From an uncultured Lachnospiraceae bacterium (GTDB lineage Bacteria > Bacillota > Clostridia > Lachnospirales > Lachnospiraceae): DNA of 64,000 nucleotides. The translations under genes and the position numbers were made by a program. How positions within the stretch are numbered: the stretch's first letter is position 1; every line of letters begins with the position of its first letter. The stretch is from assembly GCA_944383265.1 (NCBI GenBank), contig CALWOX010000001.1:372001-436000 (forward strand), in the 5' to 3' direction. Of this stretch, positions 54,038 through 62,581 are shown in pieces. The notes below the pieces were generated by a model. It was not told the origin of the DNA. It searched no databases and was given only the letters and a program-made list of their open reading frames with translations.

Positions 54038-54901
54038 ATGAGAAAAGAATCATTTGGGAGAATTATATCTGTATCACTGATAAATATATTTATTGCTATA
54101 GGGGGGGGCATAATCCTTTTGTGTATGTTTGCAAAAATTAGGATGTTTTTTCTGAATTCCATAGATTCATCTCAAACACTGCAACCGGTTGAAATGAAAT
54201 TTCTTGAAGATTTGAAAATTGAAAATTTTACGGCTACAGGATTAACATATGATTCTTTAACAAACACATATTGGATAGCTGATCACGGAACAAATTTATT
54301 GGATCCAGTACGACTAATACAGATAGATTGTGATATGGATACAATTCTGAGTATTATACAGATTGGGAATTATGTATACAGTAGTGATGTTAATGTTCAA
54401 GGATTGGCATATGATTGTACTAATGATTCTTTTTTGGTTGCATGTGGACCTTGTGTGACTAGAGTGAATCGAGATGGGGAAATTTTGGAAGAATTTTCAA
54501 ATCAGATTTTCAAAGATTACAAAGCAAACGGGGTTTGTATTGATCCATCGGATAATTCGGTCTGGATTTTATGTTATAGTAATTATTTACTGCATTTTGA
54601 TTATAAAATGAATTTAATCGAAAAATATAATATGAGTTTTCCGGACCAAGACATGATATTTGCAGATAAGGATAATATTTATATTACTGCTGGGGCTGAC
54701 TATAAAGGCGAAGACAACTATTTGTTAATATTTAGTAAAAAATTATATAAAATATTATCCTCTTATAGATTGTTTGAATCATATGCTGTAGAAGGTCTTT
54801 GTATGCAGGATAAATATTTATATGTAATTAATGATGGCTTATATCATGATGCAAAAATTCCCAAAACCTATGTGACTAAATACTTATTAGCTGATTTATA
54901 G
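54038..54901 (+). CDS. Membrane-anchored beta-propeller-like protein with an in-frame G8 tract
   Basis: A single N-terminal membrane segment (about 7-32) precedes a secreted domain of about 250 residues with repeated blade-like motifs: TGLTYDSLTNTYWIADHG, VQGLAYDCTNDSFLVACG, ANGVCIDPSDNSVWIL and VEGLCMQDKYLYVIND. The layout fits an SMP-30/SdiA-regulated-like or esterase-type propeller, but no catalytic set is recognisable. Eight consecutive G residues at 54,101-54,108 encode Gly-Gly-Gly in the membrane segment. One base gained or lost would truncate the protein. It lies between the pyruvyl transferase and acyltransferase genes. Confidence 0.7.
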   Translation: MRKESFGRIISVSLINIFIAIGGGIILLCMFAKIRMFFLNSIDSSQTLQPVEMKFLEDLKIENFTATGLTYDSLTNTYWIADHGTNLLDPVRLIQIDCDMDTILSIIQIGNYVYSSDVNVQGLAYDCTNDSFLVACGPCVTRVNRDGEILEEFSNQIFKDYKANGVCIDPSDNSVWILCYSNYLLHFDYKMNLIEKYNMSFPDQDMIFADKDNIYITAGADYKGEDNYLLIFSKKLYKILSSYRLFESYAVEGLCMQDKYLYVINDGLYHDAKIPKTYVTKYLLADL

Positions 54902-54994
54902 ATATATTTGATTTTGAAGTAAGCTATAATTTCACTTTTAAAAATATGAGACATAGACTTTAGAATAGGAGTGGGAAAGTAAACGGAGAGCTAT

Positions 54995-56071
54995 ATGGGT
55001 GGTAAAAAAAAAATATTGATATTGAATTGATGAGAATATTGGCCTGTTTTTTTGTTATTTTTAATCATACTGGTACAAGAGGCTTTTTTTTATTCTCTTT
55101 ATATGAGAAAAGTAGTATACAATTTTGGGTTTATTTAATAATTTCGATTTTTTGCAAATTTTCTGTTCCTTTATTTTTCATGATTTCGGGAGCGCTGATG
55201 TTGAACCGGCCTCCCGAACCCTTGAGAAAATTGTGGTACAAGAGAATTTTAAGGATATTTTTAGTTTTGCTATTTTGGTCTTTTTTTTATTATATTGTAC
55301 AGTTATACCAGGAAAAATGGGATTTTGATATTAAGACATTTATATTAAAGCTATATGATTCAAACTGGAATGGTTCGTTTTGGTATTTATATGCATATAT
55401 TCCAATGCTAATGACACTTCCATTTCTGCAAAAATTTGCCAAGAGCATGGATAAACAAGATTTTATTTACTTAATAATTCTTGTGTTTGGTTTTTCATCC
55501 TTGCTTCCTATAATGCAATATGTTTTATGGCAAGGCCGGCATAATTTGAATGGTAATTTTAGAATTGCTTGGCTCTGTTCAAATATATTTTTGTATCCGT
55601 GCACAGGATATTTTTTGGAAAATGATCTTAAGAATTTTTGGAGCAAAAAAAGAATATTAATATTATGGTTATTTAACATTGTAACGATTTCTCTGTCAGC
55701 ATATATGACATATTTGAAATCTAATGTAACTGGCGTGTTGGATGAAAGTAATTCTCAAGATTTTTATAATACATTTGTACTGATAAATAGTATTGCCATA
55801 TTTGTTACATGCAAATGGCTTGTAGAGAAGTGCAAAATTCCTAGATGGTTAGAACGAGTAATTGTTTCTATGGGGGGGGGCGACCTTTGGAATTTACTTG
55901 TTACATATTTTTATAATGGATACAATAAGAGGCTTATGGGAGCTTTTTTGCGATAGATGGGAGCTTAATTATATGCTTAGTGCATTTCTATTTTGTAGTA
56001 TAGTATTTATAATAGGATATATGATTACTATTTTATTGAAGCATGTATCTATTATAAAAAGGCTTTTATAA
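54995..56071 (+). pseudogene. Acyltransferase-3 (OafA-like) gene with two homopolymer frameshifts
   Basis: The gene would encode a membrane O-acyltransferase of about 355 residues. The ATG at 54,995 has CGGAGAG upstream and encodes MGG. Then ten A residues (55,004-55,013) shift the frame; eleven would join it to NIDIELMRILACFFVIFNHTG, the family's N-terminus with catalytic His. The frame runs to nine G residues (55,872-55,880), after which it leaves the conserved end ATFGIYLLHIFIMD. Eight G residues (or eleven) would restore it to the stop at 56,071. Everything else is intact. Expected role: acetylation of the cluster C glycan, probably ON/OFF by tract length. Confidence 0.85.
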
Positions 56072-56158
56072 TGGAGATTTTATAATAATTTTAGTGTAAT
56101 TAAAATACAATATTTATTGTGGTGCTGAGATACCTGCGAACTTGAGAGTTAATATCAG

Positions 56159-56686
56159 CACAAGGAGATTGGTTACAACTACAGGATGAGCAATATCTGC
56201 GCAGGCATAGGCCGCGGCCAGATGAAGGTCATTGGTGACCGTATTGCAAAGAAACAGTATATTTACAACAAATACAAGGAGGCCTTTGCCGATATTCCCG
56301 AGATCGGCATGAACCCTATGAACAAGGACGGAGTGGCCAACAATTGGCTCTCCTGCATTATCCTCTCCGAGGACAGCCCTGTTATGCCTGTTGTGATAAT
56401 GGATGCTCTGGCGGCGGAAAATATCGAGACCAGGCCCATCCAGAAGCCCATGAATCTTCAGCCTGTCTATAAGAACTGCGACTTCATTCATGTGGATAGA
56501 GTGGAGACCGGCTTTGCGGATTATACGAAGCTCATGGACGGAGCTGGAGACCATTTCGCAAAGAGAAGCGTATCTGTAGGTGAGGACATATTTAACCGAG
56601 GGATTTGCATGCCCGGCGACACTAAGATGACTGATGCAGAGCAGGAGAGAGTTATCGAGGTAGTGAGAAGGGTGATGAGGAGGTAA
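56159..56686 (+). pseudogene. 3' remnant of a DegT/DnrJ/EryC1-family sugar aminotransferase
   Basis: The frame enters at HKEIGYNYRMSN, a conserved segment from the second half of PLP-dependent sugar aminotransferases, and continues to a normal end (CMPGDTKMTDAEQERVIEVV). The N-terminal half with the PLP-lysine is absent. Upstream of 56,155 the frame meets stops and AT-rich sequence. Base composition of the remnant is clearly higher in GC, like the 8-23 kb region. It is probably what remains of an older glycan locus after replacement by cluster C. The last about 167 codons could still be translated but would be inactive. Confidence 0.8.
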
Positions 56687-56753
56687 GGATAATTATTTAA
56701 GCAAACAGTTTTGAGTTGAAATTCTATAAAATGTAGATAGGTTTTGGAGTGAG

Positions 56754-56783
56754 CAGGTGTCAAAGATATGGCATCTGTTTTTT
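56754..56783 (+). terminator. Intrinsic terminator at the right end of the glycan region
   Basis: CAGGTGTC pairs with GGCATCTG (8 bp, two G-U pairs) around loop AAAGATAT, followed by TTTTTT. It would end transcripts from cluster C. Confidence 0.75.
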
Positions 56784-56910
56784 ATAGTTAATATTTCATA
56801 CTATTAAAATATATGAGTTTTCAAATAAAAATTAGCAAGTCGTACAAAGATATTGTAATAAACCAGTGTACAAAATGTAAGTTGCAGTGGAACGTAATAT
56901 GACAAAGCAC

Positions 56911-56916
56911 TATAAT
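56911..56916 (+). promoter_or_regulatory. Putative promoter of the defence operon
   Basis: TATAAT lies 66 nt before the first defence gene. The -35 position (TGGAAC at 17 bp) is weak. The 295-bp gap 56,687-56,981 holds the preceding terminator and this element and no evident gene. Confidence 0.35.
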
Positions 56917-56981
56917 AAATAAAAAGATTATCAGATTTGTAAGATTCGAGAGATAGCTACTCGAAAAATGCAAGGAGAAAA

Positions 56982-58262
56982 ATGAGCAAAGGAAATGACG
57001 CAACACCTACATGGAGCGGATTTAATTATCAAGGGAAGATGATGATACTTCATGTATTAAAATTAATTAATGAGATACCAAAATGCCATGATATTGGCAA
57101 ATATTCTGTAGAAATAGAAAAAACAGAGGATTTCAGTATTATTTGTGACTCAAAATACGTGTCTTTTCATCAAGTCAAAGCTTGGTTATCGTCATCAAAA
57201 TGGGAAAGATATAAGGAAGCAATGGATAAATTGTTGGAGCACAGGAATGAATCATCTAATCCAAAAGGAAAATGTTATCTTATGGTAGCACGAGAGATAG
57301 TAGATTGGGATGACCATACTAATAAATATCAATCTGCGATAGAACTATATAAGTATGACTCTAAGATCATAGGTGTATCTGATGTTAGAAATGCAATTAT
57401 CCAGGAAGTGAAAAAATATTTAAAGGCACAAAAACACAATGAAAAAAATGCGGACGTTGTATATGGTGAATTATGCCTATTTTTAGATGAGGCTATTGCG
57501 CGAATGCATAAAAAAAGTGCAAAAGAACGAGAGTATGAGATTCTATTTTCTGATTTTGTTGATGTGATGGAAGAAGCGATAAAAAAAGAAGGAAATAGAG
57601 AAGAATATTATTTAAAAGAGAAAATTTATGATTATCTTGCAGATAATCTGAAAAAAGCTTTTGAAGGAGTTTGTCAGGATGTATGTGGAAAGACTGCTTC
57701 AGAATGTAACGCAATATGTGCAGCTAAAACTGTAAATGATAAAATAATGGAAATATCAGACTATACTTTGTTTTGCAAAGTCTTAAATCCGAGTAAAATA
57801 GAAGGATGGGATAATAGCTTGTCTTTGGTTGAAAACTTTCCCACAGATAGATTGCAAGATCAAGTATATGAATTGATGTATTATAGTAAAACCCCTGAAA
57901 AAATTATAAGTGATGGTAGGAGTATATATTTAAAATCGAAGTTTTCAGGCGCGGTAAAAGGACAGATTATTCCAACTCTTTTAGACCTAAAAAAAGGGTG
58001 TGGAGGACGAACTGAAGCTTTACAAAGAATTTTTCAAAATATAGTGAATAATACAGATATCATAGATATATTAGAAGGAAACAGTATAACTGTTCTTCCA
58101 GGCAATACTTATAAAAAAACATTATCCCAAGAACAGATAACATCAAGTTGGAAAGATAGTAATCCTGATAAGAAAATAAGTTCTTACTATAAGGACATAG
58201 AACTTATTTCATCAAAAGAACTATTCAATAGATTTGAGGAAAACGGAGGAAATAATGATTAA
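56982..58262 (+). CDS. lmuA: Lamassu/ABC-3C effector with Cap4 (DUF4297)-like nuclease domain
   Basis: This 426-residue protein starts the defence operon. The N-terminal ATPTWSGFNYQGKMMI segment, then Asp50 in EKTEDFSI and Gln64-Val-Lys66 in SFHQVKAW, fit the D...(E/Q)xK active site of Cap4/DUF4297 restriction-like nucleases. The rest is helical and acidic and would bind the other two components. In Lamassu-Cap4 and DdmABC systems the homologous protein cuts DNA when the SMC-like partner senses phage or plasmid DNA. Assignment rests on these motifs and on the three-gene order. GGAGA lies before the ATG. Its 3' end overlaps the next start by 8 bp. Confidence 0.75.
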   Translation: MSKGNDATPTWSGFNYQGKMMILHVLKLINEIPKCHDIGKYSVEIEKTEDFSIICDSKYVSFHQVKAWLSSSKWERYKEAMDKLLEHRNESSNPKGKCYLMVAREIVDWDDHTNKYQSAIELYKYDSKIIGVSDVRNAIIQEVKKYLKAQKHNEKNADVVYGELCLFLDEAIARMHKKSAKEREYEILFSDFVDVMEEAIKKEGNREEYYLKEKIYDYLADNLKKAFEGVCQDVCGKTASECNAICAAKTVNDKIMEISDYTLFCKVLNPSKIEGWDNSLSLVENFPTDRLQDQVYELMYYSKTPEKIISDGRSIYLKSKFSGAVKGQIIPTLLDLKKGCGGRTEALQRIFQNIVNNTDIIDILEGNSITVLPGNTYKKTLSQEQITSSWKDSNPDKKISSYYKDIELISSKELFNRFEENGGNND

Positions 58263-58980
58263 TCCTATAATAGAAATAATTAGAACATTTAATGAAGGTT
58301 CTGTTATTCCGCTTCAGAAAGATGAGATAACTAAGGTAGATTTACATAGTGAAAATGTGGAGCTTTATGCTGATCCATCGGGAACAAAGAACAAATTTTT
58401 TTACTTCGCAGAATTGAAAATGAATGATGAGAATAAGGACAATTTAGATCAGATAGAATTAGAACTATCAGATAATCAGGCTTTTTCAGTAATAGAAGAA
58501 CCTGAACCTGGAGATTCATATATGATTTTGCTATGGAAAGTGGAAGAAATAAAGGATAGCATTTATCCATATATAATCAATATTGAAGAAAATGAGTTTT
58601 TTTATAAAAAGTATGTTTTATATTACACTCAAAAGGAACTTGAAAGCTTTCAAAAATGGTATGGAAAATTATTAAAAAATGGAAAAGGAAGTTTAAATAA
58701 TACTTTACTGGCTTTACGAGAGTTAAACGAAGAATCAAATGAGGTAGCATTCCTAATACGATTATTAACAAAAGTACCGTTTTTAAATCCAATATTTCCC
58801 AAAGCGGTTATGGCAGATTTTGATAATATGGTAGAAAAAAAGATTGAGAGTATACGAAATAAAGAAAAATTGGATGAAGTGAAGACTGTAAATAGCATTT
58901 TTACTGATATGTTCGTGACTGATAATTATGACGAAGAAAAGTTATCGTATTTTATTTATCAAAAATTTGTGGAGGATTGA
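58255..58980 (+). CDS. lmuC: Lamassu/ABC-3C middle component
   Basis: A 241-residue acidic protein with no catalytic motif. Position between the nuclease and the SMC-like ATPase genes and its size fit LmuC, the ABC-3C middle component that bridges the two. The ATG at 58,255 follows GGAGG and overlaps the previous gene. The gene ends 4 nt before the ATPase start. No independent domain is recognised, so the call depends on context. Confidence 0.65.
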   Translation: MINPIIEIIRTFNEGSVIPLQKDEITKVDLHSENVELYADPSGTKNKFFYFAELKMNDENKDNLDQIELELSDNQAFSVIEEPEPGDSYMILLWKVEEIKDSIYPYIINIEENEFFYKKYVLYYTQKELESFQKWYGKLLKNGKGSLNNTLLALRELNEESNEVAFLIRLLTKVPFLNPIFPKAVMADFDNMVEKKIESIRNKEKLDEVKTVNSIFTDMFVTDNYDEEKLSYFIYQKFVED

Positions 58981-58984
58981 ACGG

Positions 58985-61288
58985 ATGGGATATACATTCA
59001 TAAGTTTATTTATTCGTAATTTTAAATATATTACTTATGAGAAACCTTTAAAACTTGATTTTAGAAATAGAAATATTGTTATTCTGGATGGACAAAATGG
59101 ATATGGCAAGACAACATTGTTTGATGCAATAGAAATTCTGTTGACTGGAAATATAAAGCATTTTAATCAAGGTTTACAGAACCGTGGAAAAGAAACACTA
59201 GGATCATTGGCTAATAATAAAGATAAGGATATTATTATTTTTGCAGTTTTAGCAAACGAAAATACCAACGTAACGATAGAAAGAAAACTTTTATGTAAAG
59301 ATGAATTTAAAAGTATAATTTTGTTTGATAATCAAGAAATTCAACAAGAGGAATTATGTCAGAAATTGGAATATAGTTTAAATATGTTTAATATTGGTAT
59401 TTATATTTCTCAAAGCCAATCTTTAGACTTTTTGCAAAATAAATATAAGGAGCGAAAAGCACAGGTTTCCTCTTTAGTGGATAATTTGGAAATAAATGAT
59501 AAGCTTACTTCTTTGAGAAGTATAGAAGATTTACTTCATAAAAGAGTAGATTCTGAAATAAAAGAAAAAGAGCGTGAAATAAAAGAGATTGAAGGAAATA
59601 TTATTTATTTAAGGAAACAGGTTGAAAATATTTCTTTTAATTGGGAATCACCAGCAGAAAATATAAAATTGTTCGAGAACAAGTCTTATCCTTTTGATGA
59701 CTTGAAAATTGATGATAAATCTTCATTCGAAACAATTATTACGCCCCTTAGGCAGATTGAAAAATTTATTGAAAATTTTGATGAGTATCTTAAATATTTA
59801 AATAATTCTTTAATTACAGAGGTACAAGGAATTTCTAAAAAGACATATATGGCATTATTTTTTAAAAAAGAAATTTCATTACTTATTGATAAAGCAGATT
59901 TCATAGAACAATTAATAAAATGTAGAGCATTATTGACTGATTATAATGAGAGCAAATGGACTATAGACGAACTAATATTCGAAGAGACTGGGGTTAACAA
60001 ATCTGCCGCTATAAAAGCTAAAGAACTTTTATTACTTAAGAAGATTGAGATAGATCAATTAGATGCATCTGGCAAAGTTATTGCCCGAATGGAAAAAGCC
60101 AGACACGAGCTTATCAATCAATATAAAGCTGCGGTTGAGGTGGGGAAATTTAAAGAAAATAAGTGCCCATTCTGTGGAACAAATATAAAAGATATTGACA
60201 GGGCTATTAAAGATACAACTGCTTTTATAAGGAACATTCATATAGATAATGTGGCAAAGTTAGAAAATATTGAGAAAGAAACCAATTCTGTTTTTGTGGA
60301 AATGATAATTCCTTGTTTAAAACAATTCCTCGAAGAAAATAAGTATTATATTGAGATTAATGATTCGTTATGTGAATGTAAAGCGCTTGATACAAATAAG
60401 CTGGAACAATTGCTTAATAGATTAGGAATAGGTGAGTTTAAATCACATGAAGAAGGAGAATTTGATATTCAAGAATTTTCAGATATGTATGATACACTGC
60501 AAGAAACCATTAAGGATAAAATTACTCCTATTAAAGTTGATTTGAGTGGTGAAGAAATTGCATTGTTTAAAATAATACATCAAGAATATTATCATAATGA
60601 AAGGCCTAAGCATACTGTTAATGATATACAAAAAAAAGAACAATACATTTCAAGAGTATTTACTGATAAATTGTCTCGTAAACTTATTCAAAACAAAGAA
60701 AAATTGAAAGAATTAAAAGAAAAGTATGAAAAGTATAATAATAAAACAAATAGGATGAAAGCGGCTGTCGGTGGTTTGATAAACAAATATCAAGAGGCAA
60801 ACAAAGATTATCAGACACAGATTGCCGATGCAATAAAAATTCCTTTGATGGTATATAGCGGAAGAATTATACAAAACTATCCTTTGGGTTTAGGAATCAG
60901 AGCTGTGGTGAAAACTAATCAGTTAGTATTTGAAACTATGTCAAAAAGTGGCAATGATGTTTATAATATCTTAAGTACAGGACAATTGAATGGTCTTTCC
61001 ATTGCAGTTCTTTTATCAATTAAGAATGTTTATGGCTCCGCTAATGGATTAGACATATTGTTAATTGATGATCCACTTCAAACGATAGATGATATAAGTG
61101 CTATATCATTGGCCGATTTATTGACACAGCTGGGTATTGGGCAAATTATTTTATCAACACATGAAGATGCAAAAGCAAATTTATTAAGATATAAATTCAG
61201 ACAGGCAGGCTTAAGCGTGTTGGAGAAAAATATGCAGCAATTATACATGGAATATAGTAATGAATTAGAAATAAGAGACCAAAGTTAA
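58985..61288 (+). CDS. lmuB: SMC/Rad50-like ABC ATPase of a Lamassu/ABC-3C system
   Basis: This 767-residue ABC ATPase has Walker A GQNGYGKTT (residues 36-44), a Q-loop region (YISQSQSLDFL), a coiled-coil middle with one zinc-hook-like CPFCG (about 394), the signature LSTGQLNGLSIAVLLSI, Walker B DILLIDD and STHED near the end. The short arms and single CxxC hook resemble Rad50 and the LmuB/DdmC proteins, which bind DNA ends or replication structures and trigger the nuclease. The start at 58,985 is set by GGAGG 9 nt upstream. An earlier in-frame start lies inside the previous gene. All ATPase motifs are intact, so the system looks functional. Confidence 0.85.
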   Translation: MGYTFISLFIRNFKYITYEKPLKLDFRNRNIVILDGQNGYGKTTLFDAIEILLTGNIKHFNQGLQNRGKETLGSLANNKDKDIIIFAVLANENTNVTIERKLLCKDEFKSIILFDNQEIQQEELCQKLEYSLNMFNIGIYISQSQSLDFLQNKYKERKAQVSSLVDNLEINDKLTSLRSIEDLLHKRVDSEIKEKEREIKEIEGNIIYLRKQVENISFNWESPAENIKLFENKSYPFDDLKIDDKSSFETIITPLRQIEKFIENFDEYLKYLNNSLITEVQGISKKTYMALFFKKEISLLIDKADFIEQLIKCRALLTDYNESKWTIDELIFEETGVNKSAAIKAKELLLLKKIEIDQLDASGKVIARMEKARHELINQYKAAVEVGKFKENKCPFCGTNIKDIDRAIKDTTAFIRNIHIDNVAKLENIEKETNSVFVEMIIPCLKQFLEENKYYIEINDSLCECKALDTNKLEQLLNRLGIGEFKSHEEGEFDIQEFSDMYDTLQETIKDKITPIKVDLSGEEIALFKIIHQEYYHNERPKHTVNDIQKKEQYISRVFTDKLSRKLIQNKEKLKELKEKYEKYNNKTNRMKAAVGGLINKYQEANKDYQTQIADAIKIPLMVYSGRIIQNYPLGLGIRAVVKTNQLVFETMSKSGNDVYNILSTGQLNGLSIAVLLSIKNVYGSANGLDILLIDDPLQTIDDISAISLADLLTQLGIGQIILSTHEDAKANLLRYKFRQAGLSVLEKNMQQLYMEYSNELEIRDQS

Positions 61289-61335
61289 ATTTGTAAGGAA
61301 ACTATGTCAGAAAGATAAAGTATGCAATAGAATCA

Positions 61336-61361
61336 AATCATATTTTAGAAAAAATATGATT
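61336..61361. repeat. 11-bp perfect hairpin downstream of the defence operon
   Basis: AATCATATTTT and AAAATATGATT pair perfectly around loop AGAA. No U-run follows on either strand, so it is a transcript-end or stability element rather than a clear intrinsic terminator. Confidence 0.55.
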
Positions 61362-61450
61362 CAGACTGAAGACAAACTGGGTTTAGGAGAGAGTACCTAA
61401 GGAGTGTATGAAACTCTTTCTGTAAATTAAATAAAAAGGTCAAATAGGGT

Positions 61451-61478
61451 CTCCTGTGGTAGAATAAAACACAGGAGG
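61451..61478 (+). promoter_or_regulatory. Hairpin that sequesters the transposase ribosome site
   Basis: CTCCTGTG (61451-61458) pairs perfectly with CACAGGAG (61470-61477), which contains the AGGAGG ribosome site of the transposase 9 nt before its ATG. Transcripts entering from outside would fold and block translation, a known way for insertion sequences to avoid activation by readthrough. Confidence 0.6.
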
Positions 61479-61486
61479 CCTTTACT

Positions 61487-62448
61487 ATGGCAGAAAGAAG
61501 AAAAAAAGAAATACACCGAGTTCAGATGACTGAGGGGAAAAGGAACATCATCCGACAGCTTTTGGAGGAGTATGATATCCAAAGCGCTGAAGATATCCAG
61601 GACGCTTTGAAGGATCTGTTAGGCGGCACCATCAAGGAGATGATGGAAGCAGAGATGGATGATCATCTCGGATATGAAAGATCAGAACGGTCAGAAAACC
61701 CTGACTATCGGAATGGCTATAAGGAAAAAACGGTAAATTCCAGCTATGGGAGCATGAAGATAGAGGTGCCGCAGGACCGTGACTCAAGCTTTGAGCCAAA
61801 GGTGGTAAAGAAAAGACAAAAGGACATTTCAGGTATCGATCGAAAGATCATATCGATGTACGCAAAGGGGATGACCACCAGGCAGATCTCAGATACGCTA
61901 AAGGATATATACGGATTTGAAGCCTCGGAGGGGTTCATATCGGATGTAACGGATAAGATCCTTCCACAGATAGAGGAATGGCAGCAAAGGCCATTAGACG
62001 AAGTATATCCAGTGATCTTCATAGACGCTATACACTATTCCGTAAGGGAAGACGGTATCATAAGGAAGCTTGCAGCATATGTGGTATTGGGGATCAATTC
62101 CGAGGGGAAGAAAGAGGTCATCACTATAGAGGTCGGGGAGAATGAAAGCTCAAAGTACTGGCTAAGCGTCCTTAACAGCCTCAAGAACCGAGGGGTAAAG
62201 GACATACTTATCATCTGTGCAGACGGACTTACAGGTATCAGGGAGGCCATAGCTGCGGCTTATCCAAAGACCGAATACCGGAGATGCATAGTCCATCAGG
62301 TAAGGAATACTCTTAAATACGTATCGGATAAAGACAAGAAATCCTTTGCCAGGGATCTAAAGACCATATATAACGCCCCTGACGAGAAGAAAGGACTTGA
62401 GGCAAGGGATAAGGTAAGTGCCAAATGGGGAGAGAAATATCCGAATGC
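61487..62448 (+). pseudogene. IS256-family transposase, C-terminally truncated
   Basis: This is a mutator-type (IS256) DDE transposase. The N-terminal region with MEAEMDDHLGYERSERSENP and YRNGYKEKTV, and the catalytic core with VIFIDAIHYSVRE (first Asp), ICADGLTGIREAI (second Asp) and YRRCIVHQVRN, match the family. Normal proteins are about 400 residues. This one keeps about 320 and loses the C-terminal Glu region because the IS21-family element is inserted. The frame runs 15 codons into the insertion end before a stop. It should be inactive. Confidence 0.88.
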
Positions 62449-62581
62449 TGTTAGAGCCCGTCGAAAACGACCACTGAGAGCTCATCGGAAATAGCCAAAG
62501 TCCAGCTCATAGAAAAAGCCATTGCGTATCTTTAAAAGGATCCTATACTGATGATAAGCCAATGCATCAGAAGGAGGATCC

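Larger units (their letters stand above)
61395..62448 (+). mobile_element. IS256-family element, right part cut by an IS21-family insertion
   Basis: The left part contains the transposase gene and its leader. The left terminus is not exactly defined; GAAACTCTTTCTGTAAATTAA near 61,408-61,430 is a plausible end. The coding sequence matches IS256-family transposases until KYPNA, where an IS21-type end (TGTTAGAG) begins at 62,449. The remainder of the IS256 element should lie beyond the window. Confidence 0.75.
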
